From assembly GCF_010365865.1 (NCBI RefSeq), contig NZ_CP048020.1, forward strand, positions 2,914,001 to 2,978,000: a stretch of 64,000 bases of DNA. Reading direction: 5' to 3'. The notes below the pieces were generated by a model, which was given only the letters and a program-made list of their open reading frames with translations, did not search any database and was not told where the DNA came from. Position numbers and translations under genes: made by a program. How positions within the stretch are numbered: the stretch's first letter is position 1; every line of letters begins with the position of its first letter. The DNA is from Treponema vincentii. Its GTDB lineage: Bacteria; Spirochaetota; Spirochaetia; Treponematales; Treponemataceae. Positions 38,090 through 47,190 of this stretch are shown here, one piece after another.

Positions 38090-39073
38090 TCAAAATTTAG
38101 AGCTTTCTTTCAATGCTTTTACAACATGTTCCTTACATACTTTTTTGCACCCTGCTAAAATAGCAATTTTTGCAGCACGTTGTGCAATTAGTACAATATT
38201 GGCGGCAGAGTATTCTTCTAGTTGGTTTGATATTTGATCCATATCAATATCTGGAGAAACGGGTATTGCAGATAATGTCATTTCCAATAGACGCTTGCGT
38301 TCTGATTTTCCCGGCATCGGTATTTCAATAACATCATCAAATCTACGGAAAAGTGCCTCATCAAGCGATATCTTCAAATTGGTAGTAGCTAAAACCAGTC
38401 CTGGCGCATCATATTCGTCTAGCAAAGTAAGTAGCATGTTAACAATTCTAGGGACTTCCCCAACATCCTGTGTCGTAACACGAGATTTAGCAATAAAATC
38501 ACACTCGTCAAGAAGTAACACTACAGGTTCGGTTTTGCAATAGTCAAATACCATTCGAAGATTTGACGCTGACTCTCCAAAATAGGAAGAAAGCAAAGAA
38601 TCAAAACGAACTTTCAACAATGGTAACCCGAGATTCCATGCAATTCGTTCAGCACTTAAAGTTTTCCCACATCCTGGAGAACCATAGAGAAGTATTTTTC
38701 TTTTAGGTAAAAGATTGAACTTTTTTAACCTTTCACGTGCAACATACTCTTGCTCAATTGAAAGAAGTCGCTCTTCAACTTCATTTGGTAAGATCATGTG
38801 ATGCTTTAATTGTCCTCTCGGAATATAAGACATCAATTGTGAAGCTGTACGTTTGCTCTTTGGCAAAGTGGATAATCCATTTTCACTTTTTCTGCTCTCA
38901 AACAGAGTATATTTGGGCTTTTCTTCAATTGAAATTTTTTCTAATGAATTTGCAAGAATATTATGACCAAGTTTACGTTCCTCTTGAATGATTATCATAG
39001 CAATTTTCTTTAATGATGGTATATCTTCGGAAAAAATTGCTCGAAATAATCTTTTATATAATTCCGCTTTCAT
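38090..39073 (-). CDS. AAA+ ATPase, IetA-like partner of the protease
   Basis: A 327-aa FtsH/Cdc48-like AAA+ ATPase. Walker A GSPGCGKT is at 131-138, Walker B VVLLLDECD at 184-192, sensor-1 ATTN at 229-232 and the arginine finger region FRRFD at 242-246. The N-terminal ~100 residues are a specific helical domain. In IetAS the ATPase is thought to restrain or direct the protease. A GGGAGG Shine-Dalgarno precedes the ATG. It lies between the small upstream gene and the protease in one transcription unit. Confidence 0.88.
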   Translation of the reverse strand: MKAELYKRLFRAIFSEDIPSLKKIAMIIIQEERKLGHNILANSLEKISIEEKPKYTLFESRKSENGLSTLPKSKRTASQLMSYIPRGQLKHHMILPNEVEERLLSIEQEYVARERLKKFNLLPKRKILLYGSPGCGKTLSAERIAWNLGLPLLKVRFDSLLSSYFGESASNLRMVFDYCKTEPVVLLLDECDFIAKSRVTTQDVGEVPRIVNMLLTLLDEYDAPGLVLATTNLKISLDEALFRRFDDVIEIPMPGKSERKRLLEMTLSAIPVSPDIDMDQISNQLEEYSAANIVLIAQRAAKIAILAGCKKVCKEHVVKALKESSKF

Positions 39074-39126
39074 ATAATTAATCCTCCCTTATAGAATAAT
39101 TGTTCTTCTAATATTGTATAAAAGCA

Positions 39127-39366
39127 TCAATTACCTATAACTTTATACTTTTGTTGTCCAGAGGAAGTTTTTTCGATTGGTTCTAAACAAGTTCTGGATG
39201 TGTGAACATAATTTAAAAATAAAGTCCCCAATAACAACCTGTCGCTTCTAGATATCCGGTTCCACTCATAACCTTTAAATAAATCTCGTACAAGAAAGAT
39301 TTCATTAGTATTTAGATACTTTGTTTCTTCTATAGCTTGAGCTAACAAATCGTTTGCATTTAACAT
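39127..39366 (-). CDS. Small protein, DUF1413-like, heading the defence cassette
   Basis: A 79-aa soluble protein. Its core (EIFLVRDLFKGYEWNRISRSDRLLLGTLF) is typical of DUF1413-type small proteins, whose function is unknown. GGAGG lies 8 bp before the ATG. The ATPase gene starts 53 bp later. As the first gene of the cassette it may be a regulator, specificity factor or second toxin/antitoxin component. Confidence 0.75.
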   Translation of the reverse strand: MLNANDLLAQAIEETKYLNTNEIFLVRDLFKGYEWNRISRSDRLLLGTLFLNYVHTSRTCLEPIEKTSSGQQKYKVIGN

Positions 39367-39529
39367 TTACATCCTCCACATTATAAATAATCTTATAAAC
39401 AATGTTGTATATAGTATAATACGGAAATATAGAAAAATCAATGAATTTATATGTGAGGTGCTTTAGGATGAAATACACCACATTTATAAGTCTTAAATCT
39501 TATGTTTCTAATGTTATTAGAGGGTTTGG

Positions 39530-39650
39530 GACACTTCCCAAGGGTATACCCCAGCAGGCTTTGGCCTGCGAGGGTACAAGTAAAATCTCTGATGCCGGAA
39601 CTGCGGAAAATAGAGATTTTTTACGGAAAGGGTACCCCTTTCCTATGCTT
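39530..39650. repeat. Cluster of hairpins upstream of the defence cassette
   Basis: Within about 120 bp lie GCAGGC-tttg-GCCTGC (39554-39569), AAAATCTCT...AGAGATTTT followed by more T (39582-39622), and GGAAAGGG-ta-CCCCTTTCC (about 39626-39644). The second is terminator-like. Together they could be a structured RNA or the end of a decayed element. The rest of the 39367-39860 gap is AT-rich with no gene seen. Confidence 0.5.
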
Positions 39651-39860
39651 GCTATTCCACTTATTCCTTAATCTCTACAACAATGGAAAGTTGCTTTTTG
39701 CCAAAAATTCAAAAATCCAAATTTCTTGAAAAAACTTCAAAAGGTAGGTATGGAGAAATAAAATTTCATAGAGAGTTGGGATGATAATCAAACTTGATTT
39801 TCGTGCAAAGATTTTTATGATGATAGTTTTCATTGATAAAGTTTGTAGGTTTGTCAAATA

Positions 39861-39926
39861 AAAATAACACTGCTATCTTGACAAGGGTGTAAATTTAGGT
39901 ATAATAAAAATAGCACCGCTATTTTT
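39861..39926 (+). promoter_or_regulatory. Promoter flanked by two TetR-type operator half-sites
   Basis: TTGACA (39878-39883) and TATAAT (39900-39905) are 16 bp apart, close to consensus. A perfect palindrome AAAAATAGC-acc-GCTATTTTT (39906-39926) follows the -10 box. A degenerate copy, AAAATAACAC-TGCTATCTT (39861-39879), overlaps the -35 box. The TetR gene starts 18 bp later, so autoregulation is likely. Confidence 0.75.
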
Positions 39927-39943
39927 ATAAAAAGGAGTTCATA

Positions 39944-40555
39944 ATGAGTAAAAGCGACGATACAAAACAATTGATTTTGGATACGGCAAAAATCGAGTTC
40001 ATGGATAAGGGTTATAGTGATGCTTCGGTTCGTAACATTGCAAAACAAGCCGGACTGACCACCGGAGCAATCTTTCGATATTTTGCTGATAAGGAAAGTT
40101 TGTTTGCGTCACTTGTTTCACCTGTAGCAGACCATATGTTGGAGTTATATCGCAAAGGTGAAAAAAGAGGATTTGATTCTCTAACAGATGGATGCCCTGA
40201 AAACATGTGGAACATTTCGGAAGAGGTCATTTCTATGCTGGTGGAATACATTTTTGCTAACAATGATGCATTCTATCTGCTCATCAGCAAATCAGCGGGA
40301 AGTGCTTACGAAAACTTTGTAGATCAGCTTGTTGCGGAAAGAGAAAAGCAAACTTATGAATTTCAGCAGGAGATGATCCGGCGTGGTTACCCTTGCCGTG
40401 CGTTAACTCCGGATGAAATCCACGTTCTACTTAGTGCACAGTATTATGCGATCTTTGAGATTGTACGTCATAAGCTGGAAAAAGAGGAGGCACTTGACAG
40501 AATACGCCTCATTGCGGATTTTTTTGGCAGTGCATGGAAATTGTACTTTGCGTAA
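39944..40555 (+). CDS. TetR-family regulator of the uptake operon
   Basis: A 203-aa TetR protein. Its N-terminal helix-turn-helix is SVRNIAKQAGLTTGAIFRYFADKESL, and the remaining ~140 residues form the helical ligand domain. GGAG lies 7 bp before the ATG. Palindromic sites flank its promoter. It is the first gene of a run with the ECF and ABC genes, all in the same direction, so it probably represses them. Ligand unknown. Confidence 0.9.
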   Translation: MSKSDDTKQLILDTAKIEFMDKGYSDASVRNIAKQAGLTTGAIFRYFADKESLFASLVSPVADHMLELYRKGEKRGFDSLTDGCPENMWNISEEVISMLVEYIFANNDAFYLLISKSAGSAYENFVDQLVAEREKQTYEFQQEMIRRGYPCRALTPDEIHVLLSAQYYAIFEIVRHKLEKEEALDRIRLIADFFGSAWKLYFA

Positions 40556-40573
40556 GGAGGTGTTTTTTTGTAC

Positions 40574-40593
40574 GTTAGTTAGCCTAATCTAAC
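40574..40593. promoter_or_regulatory. DtxR/IdeR-type metal-regulator box
   Basis: The segment GTTAGTTAGCCTAATCTAAC carries the central TTAGCCTAA of the DtxR consensus TTAGGTTAGCCTAACCTAA exactly and most of its right arm (15 of 19 positions when centred). It lies about 50 bp before the Trep_Strep gene. It suggests iron- or manganese-responsive control by a DtxR/TroR-type repressor, which treponemes have. Confidence 0.5.
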
Positions 40594-40643
40594 TTATCGC
40601 TTTGTGTATCCTACAGATCTATTTTTTGAAAGGAGTTATCTAT

Positions 40644-41258
40644 ATGAATACTACGACTGAAAAGAAAAAATTTGTTACACGAGATGTGATGGTGATTGCA
40701 GCCATGATGGTCTTGACCTTTGCAGTATACGGAGCCGTTGGCACGCTGACACTACCGTTTCCATTTTTCTACCTCTACCTTGCTGCCGGCATTCAGGAGT
40801 TTTTCTGCGCAACATTTTACCTCGTTGTTGCCAACCGTCTGAACAAACATGGGATTTTGCTGATTTGGAGTACTGTGTTTGGCATCATCAGCGCTCTCGG
40901 AGGTTATGTGTTCCTGCTTCCTTATTTCTTGCTGGTAGGCGTTCTTTGCGAGCTTGTTATGCTTGGTAAGGACAGTTATCGGAAACCTTTGCGCAACGCT
41001 ATTGGTTGGTCTTGCTACGGGCTTGGTATGATTATCGGAAACGCTGTTCCAATTTGGGCAGCATGGGAAAGCTATGTGGCGAAGGCATCTACGGAGGGAT
41101 TTTCAAAGGAAGTATTTGATATGCAACTGGGTATGCTCTCCAATCCGTGGCACATGATTGGAGCCTGCGCTATCACGGTGGTTCTTGCCTTACTCGGTTG
41201 CCTCTTCGGACAGCGGATTTTGAAACGCCATTTTCAAAAAGCCGGGATCGTGAAGTAA
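40644..41258 (+). CDS. Trep_Strep / MptD-family ECF transporter S component
   Basis: A 204-aa membrane protein with about six helices. It matches the family shared by Treponema and Streptococcus (Trep_Strep). The N-terminal helix, VMVIAAMMVLTFAVYG, and aromatic-rich helix 2 are typical. S components bind the substrate and dock to EcfT/EcfA. AAAGGAG lies 8 bp before the ATG; an upstream in-frame ATG lacks one. The next gene overlaps it by 1 bp (TAATG). In streptococci a related unit has been tied to haem uptake (from memory), so a metal chelate or tetrapyrrole is plausible. Confidence 0.85.
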   Translation: MNTTTEKKKFVTRDVMVIAAMMVLTFAVYGAVGTLTLPFPFFYLYLAAGIQEFFCATFYLVVANRLNKHGILLIWSTVFGIISALGGYVFLLPYFLLVGVLCELVMLGKDSYRKPLRNAIGWSCYGLGMIIGNAVPIWAAWESYVAKASTEGFSKEVFDMQLGMLSNPWHMIGACAITVVLALLGCLFGQRILKRHFQKAGIVK

Positions 41259-41959
41259 TGGGGGAAATAATAAACAACGGAAAAATAATTCGCCGTGTCA
41301 ATATTTTTACATTGCTGATACTGTCCATCTGTGTTTGTACCGTAGCCTTTTTCTGCAAAAATATGTGGCTGCATATTGCTTATACGACTGCGTTGTTTTT
41401 GGTGATGGCGATATTCGGATGCTTAAAAACGGGATTAAAGTTTTTAATCTCTTTTCTCATCAGCTACGGATGGCTCATTTTCAATGTGCGATATGGGATC
41501 AATATACCCTCTCCAATGCTCTTTACCTTTCTGATTGAGTTGATTCCCGTTTTTATGGCGGTCTACCTGCTTTCACAGGCACCGTCTGGCAAACTCACAA
41601 CAGCGCTTCGGCAACTGCCGTTGCCATCCTCTATAAGGTTGACGGTGATTGTTATCTTGCGTTTTATTCCTACGGTCGCTTCGGAGTTTTCCGATGTGCT
41701 GGACGCTATGAAAACACGAGGACTTATGCGTTCTCCTTTTCAAGTCATCTTACATCCTCTTAATACCTTTGAGTATGTGATTGTACCTATGGTCTTTCGT
41801 TCGCTAAAAATTGCGGACGAACTTGCCGCATCCAGTGTTGTCCGTGGGATTGAGAGCCCATATAAGAAAAAGGGTTACTATCTGAATAAAATGGCTGTAA
41901 GCGACGGCATTATGATCGTTTTGTTTGTATCAACAGCGATAATATGTATCTTATTGTGA
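41258..41959 (+). CDS. ECF transporter T component (EcfT)
   Basis: A 233-aa membrane protein with about five helices and the two cytoplasmic Ala-Arg-Gly-type coupling regions (DAMKTRGL and ASSVVRGIE). It links the S component to the ATPases. Its ATG overlaps the stop of the S-component gene, so translation is coupled. The fused EcfA gene follows 9 bp later. Confidence 0.88.
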   Translation: MGEIINNGKIIRRVNIFTLLILSICVCTVAFFCKNMWLHIAYTTALFLVMAIFGCLKTGLKFLISFLISYGWLIFNVRYGINIPSPMLFTFLIELIPVFMAVYLLSQAPSGKLTTALRQLPLPSSIRLTVIVILRFIPTVASEFSDVLDAMKTRGLMRSPFQVILHPLNTFEYVIVPMVFRSLKIADELAASSVVRGIESPYKKKGYYLNKMAVSDGIMIVLFVSTAIICILL

Positions 41960-41968
41960 GGTGAGAAA

Positions 41969-43435
41969 TTGAATCCGACAATTGAAATAAAAAATCTCAG
42001 CTTTTCTTATACAAGCACAGATGACCAGTTAAAAAATATCAATCTCAACATAAGACCGGGAGAGGTCATTGTACTTACAGGTCCATCCGGCAGTGGGAAG
42101 AGTACGCTAACCCGCGTAATAAATGGTTTGATTCCATATTTTTTTACAGGAGAATTGAGTGGCGAAGTCAAACTTTTCGGAAAAAACATGAATGAAATTC
42201 CCTCTTGGGAACGCGGCAAATATGTGGGGAATGTATTTCAAGATCCACGCAGTCAATTCTTTGCCAATGAGGTGGCCGGAGAAATTGCTTTCGGCTGTGA
42301 AAATTACGGTATCTCCCATGATGAAATTGTAAAAAGAGTTCAGGGTGCAGCGGAGACGCTGAGTATTACAAACCTGTTAGAACAAAAGGTCAGGTATCTT
42401 TCCTACGGTATGCGTCAGCGTGTAGCAATCGCCTCCGCCGAGGCCATTGACCCAGATATTTATGTTATGGACGAACCCTCTGGCAATCTGGACATGGGAG
42501 CCACGGAGGATTTTGCTGCATTTGTACGTCTTTGGAAAAAGCAAGGAAAAACGATTCTGATTGCGGAGCACAGACTCTACTATCTTCGTGATATTGCGGA
42601 TAGGTTTGTCTATATGAATAATGGCGAAATTATCAGCATAATGACTCCGCAGGAAATGAAGGAATTATCCTACGAACAGATTTCGGAGTGGGGGCTTCGC
42701 AGTATGGAGCTTTTACGTTTGCCGATTTCTGCACAGATCTATAAAGAAACTGCATCCGGTCCGGTACTGAAAGTGGAGAATCTGTGCAAGCATTTTGGAA
42801 CTCAATCGGTCTTGTCGAATGTTTCGTTTTCCTGTGCACCGGGAGAGATCGTTGCAATAATCGGTCCAAACGCTGCGGGAAAAAGTACGCTTGGGAAACT
42901 GCTGTCCGGACTTTTACAGGAGGATGCAGGTATGATTCGTTTCGCGAAAAAACCGATGAAAAAGAACAAGCGACGCGGACTAATCTGGTATATCATGCAG
43001 GATTTGGACAGTCAGCTGTTTGGAGAAAGTCTGACCGATGAGCTTTTGATCGGCAAAAAGGAGACATCCGCTTTGATGCAGCGGGCGAATAAGCTGTTGG
43101 CGCTCCTGAATTTAGATGAATTCTCAGAGCGTCACCCGGCTACCCTATCAGGTGGACAAAAACAGCGTCTTGCCTTGGCGATCGCGCTTTTGAATGAAGC
43201 TCCGGTGATTGTTTTGGATGAACCTACCAGCGGTCTGGATGGTCGCAATATGCACGCTGTAAGTGAGCAGCTTCACGCACTTGCGGCAAAGGGACACATC
43301 ATCCTTATGATTACCCACGATCTGGAATGTGCTCTTGCCACTTGTAGCAGGGCTCTGGTGATCCGTAATGGTACTTTAATTGATGATTTTCAAATTGAGG
43401 AGGCGGCGAAGCTAATGGCTGCCATGCGGGAATAA
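41969..43435 (+). CDS. Fused double EcfA ATPase
   Basis: A 488-aa protein with two complete ABC nucleotide-binding domains in one chain. The first has Walker A GPSGSGKST, signature LSYGMRQR and Walker B IYVMDEPS. The second has GPNAAGKST, LSGGQKQR and VIVLDEPT. It provides both ATPases of the ECF unit. The start is TTG, with GAGGTGAG 5 bp upstream. The weaker signature (YGMR) in the first half suggests asymmetry between the two sites. Confidence 0.9.
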   Translation: MNPTIEIKNLSFSYTSTDDQLKNINLNIRPGEVIVLTGPSGSGKSTLTRVINGLIPYFFTGELSGEVKLFGKNMNEIPSWERGKYVGNVFQDPRSQFFANEVAGEIAFGCENYGISHDEIVKRVQGAAETLSITNLLEQKVRYLSYGMRQRVAIASAEAIDPDIYVMDEPSGNLDMGATEDFAAFVRLWKKQGKTILIAEHRLYYLRDIADRFVYMNNGEIISIMTPQEMKELSYEQISEWGLRSMELLRLPISAQIYKETASGPVLKVENLCKHFGTQSVLSNVSFSCAPGEIVAIIGPNAAGKSTLGKLLSGLLQEDAGMIRFAKKPMKKNKRRGLIWYIMQDLDSQLFGESLTDELLIGKKETSALMQRANKLLALLNLDEFSERHPATLSGGQKQRLALAIALLNEAPVIVLDEPTSGLDGRNMHAVSEQLHALAAKGHIILMITHDLECALATCSRALVIRNGTLIDDFQIEEAAKLMAAMRE

Positions 43436-43446
43436 CAGGAGGAAAT

Positions 43447-45177
43447 ATGGAAAAGAAAAGAAAATCCGGCGCTGCTTACCTAATGCAACTGGCCGGGAAA
43501 TACAAATTACATCTATTTGTATCTGCGTTGTTTGGAATAGCCAGTGCATTATGTACATTTTTGCCTTATGTTATGGTGTACCGAAGTATTCTGGTTTTGC
43601 TGGGTGGTGAAGGAAATGCCCTGTACTATGGTCTGATTGCCACAGTATCGATCCTTGGGAAGTTTATTTTCTCCATCATTTCGGGAACATTTTCTCACGT
43701 TGGAGCTTTTAATACGCTTTACAATGTTCGCGTGCAAATTAGCCGTCATATTGCGAAGATAAACTTGGGATTCTTTACAGATCATGCTTCGGGAGAAATC
43801 AAAAAAGTCATCATTGAGGATGTGGAACGGATTGAAAAATTCTTGGCTCATCAGATTCCGGATGTGACCGCAGCCATCTGCGTGCCGATCATTGTCTTTA
43901 TTCACCTGCTGACAATCAATATCCCGATGTCCTTATCTCTTCTGGTTCCGGTGATATTGGGGCTCATCATCCAAGGCACGGCTATGGCGATTACCGGCAA
44001 GCAAATGCCGACCTATCATCGTCTGTTGGAAAAATTGAACACGGCAATCATGCAGTTTATCAACGGAATGCCTGTTATGAAAGCCTATAATATGACGGCA
44101 GAGAGCTATCGTGATTATGCAAGCACCGTAGATGAATACAACGCCTTTTGGAAGCAATGCACCAAGAGTCAGGGCTATACCTATGGACTTTTCGTCGCTC
44201 TCGTAGAAAGCGGAATCCTATTTGCACTGCCATTGGGCGGTATGCTCTACTTCCGTGGAACACTACCTAAGCACGATTACCTTTACTTTATGATTATGAG
44301 CATAGTATTTCTCTCCGGCTTGCTGAATTTGTTAAACCTCGCCATGATGTTCAGTCAGATCATGAGCGGCGTGGGACGGATACAGGACATCATGGAGTTG
44401 CCTTGCACGACCGAGGGAGACAGTACACTAGACCGCACACAGCCTCATGGCGTAAGCTTTGAGAATGTTACTTTCCGCTATGATAAGTCCGACGTGCTAA
44501 AAAATATCAACCTCACCATGCCTGCGGGCAGTCTAACCGCTTTTGTGGGAGCTTCCGGAGCAGGAAAAACGACCGCCGCACAGCTGATTCCCAAATTTTG
44601 GGAAGTCACCGACGGAAAAATTTGCATCGACGGCAAGAATATTTTGGATCTGAAAAATGAAAATCTGATGGACTTGGTATCCTTCGTCTTTCAGGAAACC
44701 TTTACTTTGCACGACAGCATTCATGAGAATATCGCCATAGGAAACAAAAATGCTACTCGCCAACAAGTGGAGGATGCCGCTAAGGCTGCGCAAATCCATG
44801 ATTTTATTATGAGTCTTCCAAACGGCTACCAAACCAAGCTGGGCGAGGACGGAGTGAAATTATCCGGAGGTGAGAAGCAGCGTATCTGTATTGCACGAGC
44901 AATCTTAAAGGATTCGCCCATCATTATCTTTGATGAGGCAACAAGCTTTGCAGATTTGGAAAATGAGCATAAGATCCAGCTTGCCCTGTCACACTTGTTG
45001 AAGGGGAAAACAACCATTATGATCGCTCATCGGCTTCATACAATTACCGGGGCGGATCAGATTTGCGTATTCCACGAAGGACAGCTTTCAGAAAAAGGAA
45101 AGCATGATGAGCTCCTGTCCGAAAACGGGCGATATGCTGATATGTGGAAAAGCTATACTCAGGAGGTAGCCATATGA
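43447..45177 (+). CDS. ABC transporter permease/ATPase, YbtP/IrtA-like half
   Basis: A 576-aa half-transporter: six-helix exporter-type membrane domain (1-~320) and an ATPase with Walker A GASGAGKTT, signature LSGGEKQR and Walker B IIIFDEAT. Heterodimers of this fold (YbtPQ, IrtAB) import metal-siderophores despite their exporter form. The next gene overlaps by 4 bp (ATGA), so the pair is made together. The position after an ECF unit suggests uptake or processing of the same ligand. Confidence 0.88.
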   Translation: MEKKRKSGAAYLMQLAGKYKLHLFVSALFGIASALCTFLPYVMVYRSILVLLGGEGNALYYGLIATVSILGKFIFSIISGTFSHVGAFNTLYNVRVQISRHIAKINLGFFTDHASGEIKKVIIEDVERIEKFLAHQIPDVTAAICVPIIVFIHLLTINIPMSLSLLVPVILGLIIQGTAMAITGKQMPTYHRLLEKLNTAIMQFINGMPVMKAYNMTAESYRDYASTVDEYNAFWKQCTKSQGYTYGLFVALVESGILFALPLGGMLYFRGTLPKHDYLYFMIMSIVFLSGLLNLLNLAMMFSQIMSGVGRIQDIMELPCTTEGDSTLDRTQPHGVSFENVTFRYDKSDVLKNINLTMPAGSLTAFVGASGAGKTTAAQLIPKFWEVTDGKICIDGKNILDLKNENLMDLVSFVFQETFTLHDSIHENIAIGNKNATRQQVEDAAKAAQIHDFIMSLPNGYQTKLGEDGVKLSGGEKQRICIARAILKDSPIIIFDEATSFADLENEHKIQLALSHLLKGKTTIMIAHRLHTITGADQICVFHEGQLSEKGKHDELLSENGRYADMWKSYTQEVAI

Positions 45178-46910
45178 TGTATATATTCAAAATGATTCAA
45201 CAGGTCGCCGGCAAAAACAGCAGATCTTTGTATTTACCGGTTGCATTGTCCTGCGTGGACGCTTTGCTTCACATGGGGATGTTCAGCACGATGATATTGA
45301 CGATTATTGAACTGATCGGCGGCATCTTTACAGTGGAAAAACTGACTTTATACAGCATTGTCCTCGGGATTCTGTTTTTGGTGCGTGCGATCCTCTTTTC
45401 TATAAACTATACACAAGTTCAATATCGGGGTGCGGATATTTCGGCACAACAGCGTCTTTTCCTCGGAGACCATATCCGCAGCTTAAATCTCGGATATTTC
45501 AACAAGAACAGCATTGGACGACTGATGAGCACATTGACAACCGATATTACGGACTTTGAACAGATCTTAACCCATTCTTTGGCAAGCTTAATTAAAGTGC
45601 TGTTTTTCAGTGCTTTGACGCTCTTGTTTGCCTTCATGGTTTCGTGGCAATTCGGATTGACTGCTACCGTGCTGATTCTAATTGCTTTTCCCTTGATGCA
45701 GCTCAGCGGAAAAATGTCTCAGAAGTACGGCGGCAATCAGCGCACGAGTATCAACCGAGTGATTTCTCGAATCGTGGAATACATTAACGGGATCAAGACA
45801 TTTAGGCTCTATAATTTGACCGGAGAAAAATTTGAACGATTGGATGACAGCTTTACCACCTTAAAAAGAGATTCTGTAAAATTGGAGCTTGCGATTATGC
45901 CGTTCTCCGTTTCCTTTGGCTTTATGACATCGTTGATTCTTCCTGCCGCATTGATTTTGGCTCCCGGTTTGTATCAATCGGGAGTGATTGACACAAACCG
46001 GATGGTCGCTCTTCTGATGATCGGCGTTTCTCTCTCCAGCATGATGGCGACACTGGGCAGTCTGTACCCGGAATTAAAATATTTGAGTAAGGCGGCAGAA
46101 AATATCTTGGCGGCTCGTCAGGAGGAGCCCCTATCGTATCGTGACGATGCGGTACAGCTCAAAGCATTTGACATCAGTTTTTCTCATGTAGATCTTTCAT
46201 ACGAGAAAAATGTTCCTGTGCTACATGATGTCTCTTTTTCTGTAAAACCCGGAACGACCACGGCTTTGGTCGGTCCGTCCGGCAGCGGTAAAACCACAAT
46301 TATCAGTCTGATTTCACGGTTTTGGGATGTGACGAAGGGCACGATTACCATCGGAGGCTGCGATATTCGAGAACAATCGCCGGATACACTCGCTGAGAAT
46401 ATCGCTATTGTCTTTCAGGATGTATATCTTCTACACGATACCATTGCAAACAATATCCGCGTCGGAAAGCCGAACGCTACGATGAAGGAAATTGTCGAAG
46501 CGGCAAAGGCGGCACAGTGTCACGAATTTATTTCCGCACTGCCGGACGGCTACGATACGATGGTGGGTGAAGGCGGCAATACACTTTCCGGAGGGGAAAA
46601 ACAAAGGATTTCCATCGCCCGCGCTTTGATTAAAAATGCACCCGTCGTTTTACTTGACGAAACCACTTCCAGTCTGGATGCGGACAACGAAAAAGAAATT
46701 CACAAGGCATTGGACGCGCTGATGAAAGATAAAACGGTAATCGTCATCGCTCACCGTCTGAACACGATTATCGGCGCCGACCAAATCCTTGTGCTGGACA
46801 AGGGGAGAATCCGTGAACAGGGAAATCATGAGCAACTGTTAGCACAAAATGGCTGGTATGCTCGCATGATTGCGGAGCAAGCCAAGGCACGAAACTGGAG
46901 TATCGAATGA
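45174..46910 (+). CDS. ABC transporter permease/ATPase, YbtQ/IrtB-like half
   Basis: A 578-aa second half-transporter with Walker A GPSGSGKTT, signature LSGGEKQR and Walker B VVLLDETT (ET in place of EA). Its ATG overlaps the previous stop, and AGGAGG lies 7 bp upstream. Together with the previous protein it forms a heterodimer. A short membrane-anchored frame overlaps its end by 4 bp. Confidence 0.88.
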   Translation: MMYIFKMIQQVAGKNSRSLYLPVALSCVDALLHMGMFSTMILTIIELIGGIFTVEKLTLYSIVLGILFLVRAILFSINYTQVQYRGADISAQQRLFLGDHIRSLNLGYFNKNSIGRLMSTLTTDITDFEQILTHSLASLIKVLFFSALTLLFAFMVSWQFGLTATVLILIAFPLMQLSGKMSQKYGGNQRTSINRVISRIVEYINGIKTFRLYNLTGEKFERLDDSFTTLKRDSVKLELAIMPFSVSFGFMTSLILPAALILAPGLYQSGVIDTNRMVALLMIGVSLSSMMATLGSLYPELKYLSKAAENILAARQEEPLSYRDDAVQLKAFDISFSHVDLSYEKNVPVLHDVSFSVKPGTTTALVGPSGSGKTTIISLISRFWDVTKGTITIGGCDIREQSPDTLAENIAIVFQDVYLLHDTIANNIRVGKPNATMKEIVEAAKAAQCHEFISALPDGYDTMVGEGGNTLSGGEKQRISIARALIKNAPVVLLDETTSSLDADNEKEIHKALDALMKDKTVIVIAHRLNTIIGADQILVLDKGRIREQGNHEQLLAQNGWYARMIAEQAKARNWSIE

Positions 46911-47173
46911 GTACAAAAAATATACAATGCAAAAAGAGAAAAATTGTTGTATGGATTATTTCTATCGGCATTATCGCGGCATTGTTCTTTGGTATAAGTA
47001 AGTTTATCTCATATCGAACGATGCCACCTTTTGCTGCGGAACGGGAAGCTCTTGAAATAGACTATGGTGATTATTTAGAAATCGATGGCTTCAAACTTTG
47101 GTTTGAACTTCTGAATGAAGATTATTATAACACACTTTGCAGTATTCTCCATAACAGAAATTTCCCTTACTGA
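46907..47173 (+). CDS. Short membrane-anchored protein, possibly truncated
   Basis: An 88-aa product coupled by ATGA to the ABC gene. It has one N-terminal helix (IVVWIISIGIIAALFFGI) and a short domain containing EIDYGDYLEIDGFKLWFEL, which looks like the start of a larger extracellular protein. It ends 17 bp before the right 23-bp repeat, so truncation at that junction is possible. No family recognised. Confidence 0.55.
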   Translation: MSTKNIQCKKRKIVVWIISIGIIAALFFGISKFISYRTMPPFAAEREALEIDYGDYLEIDGFKLWFELLNEDYYNTLCSILHNRNFPY

Positions 47174-47190
47174 AGAATTTCTCAAAAGGT

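Noticed and set aside
39441-39671. 76-codon plus-strand frame
   Set aside because: It reads across three inverted repeats and has no neighbour or family likeness; treated as non-coding.
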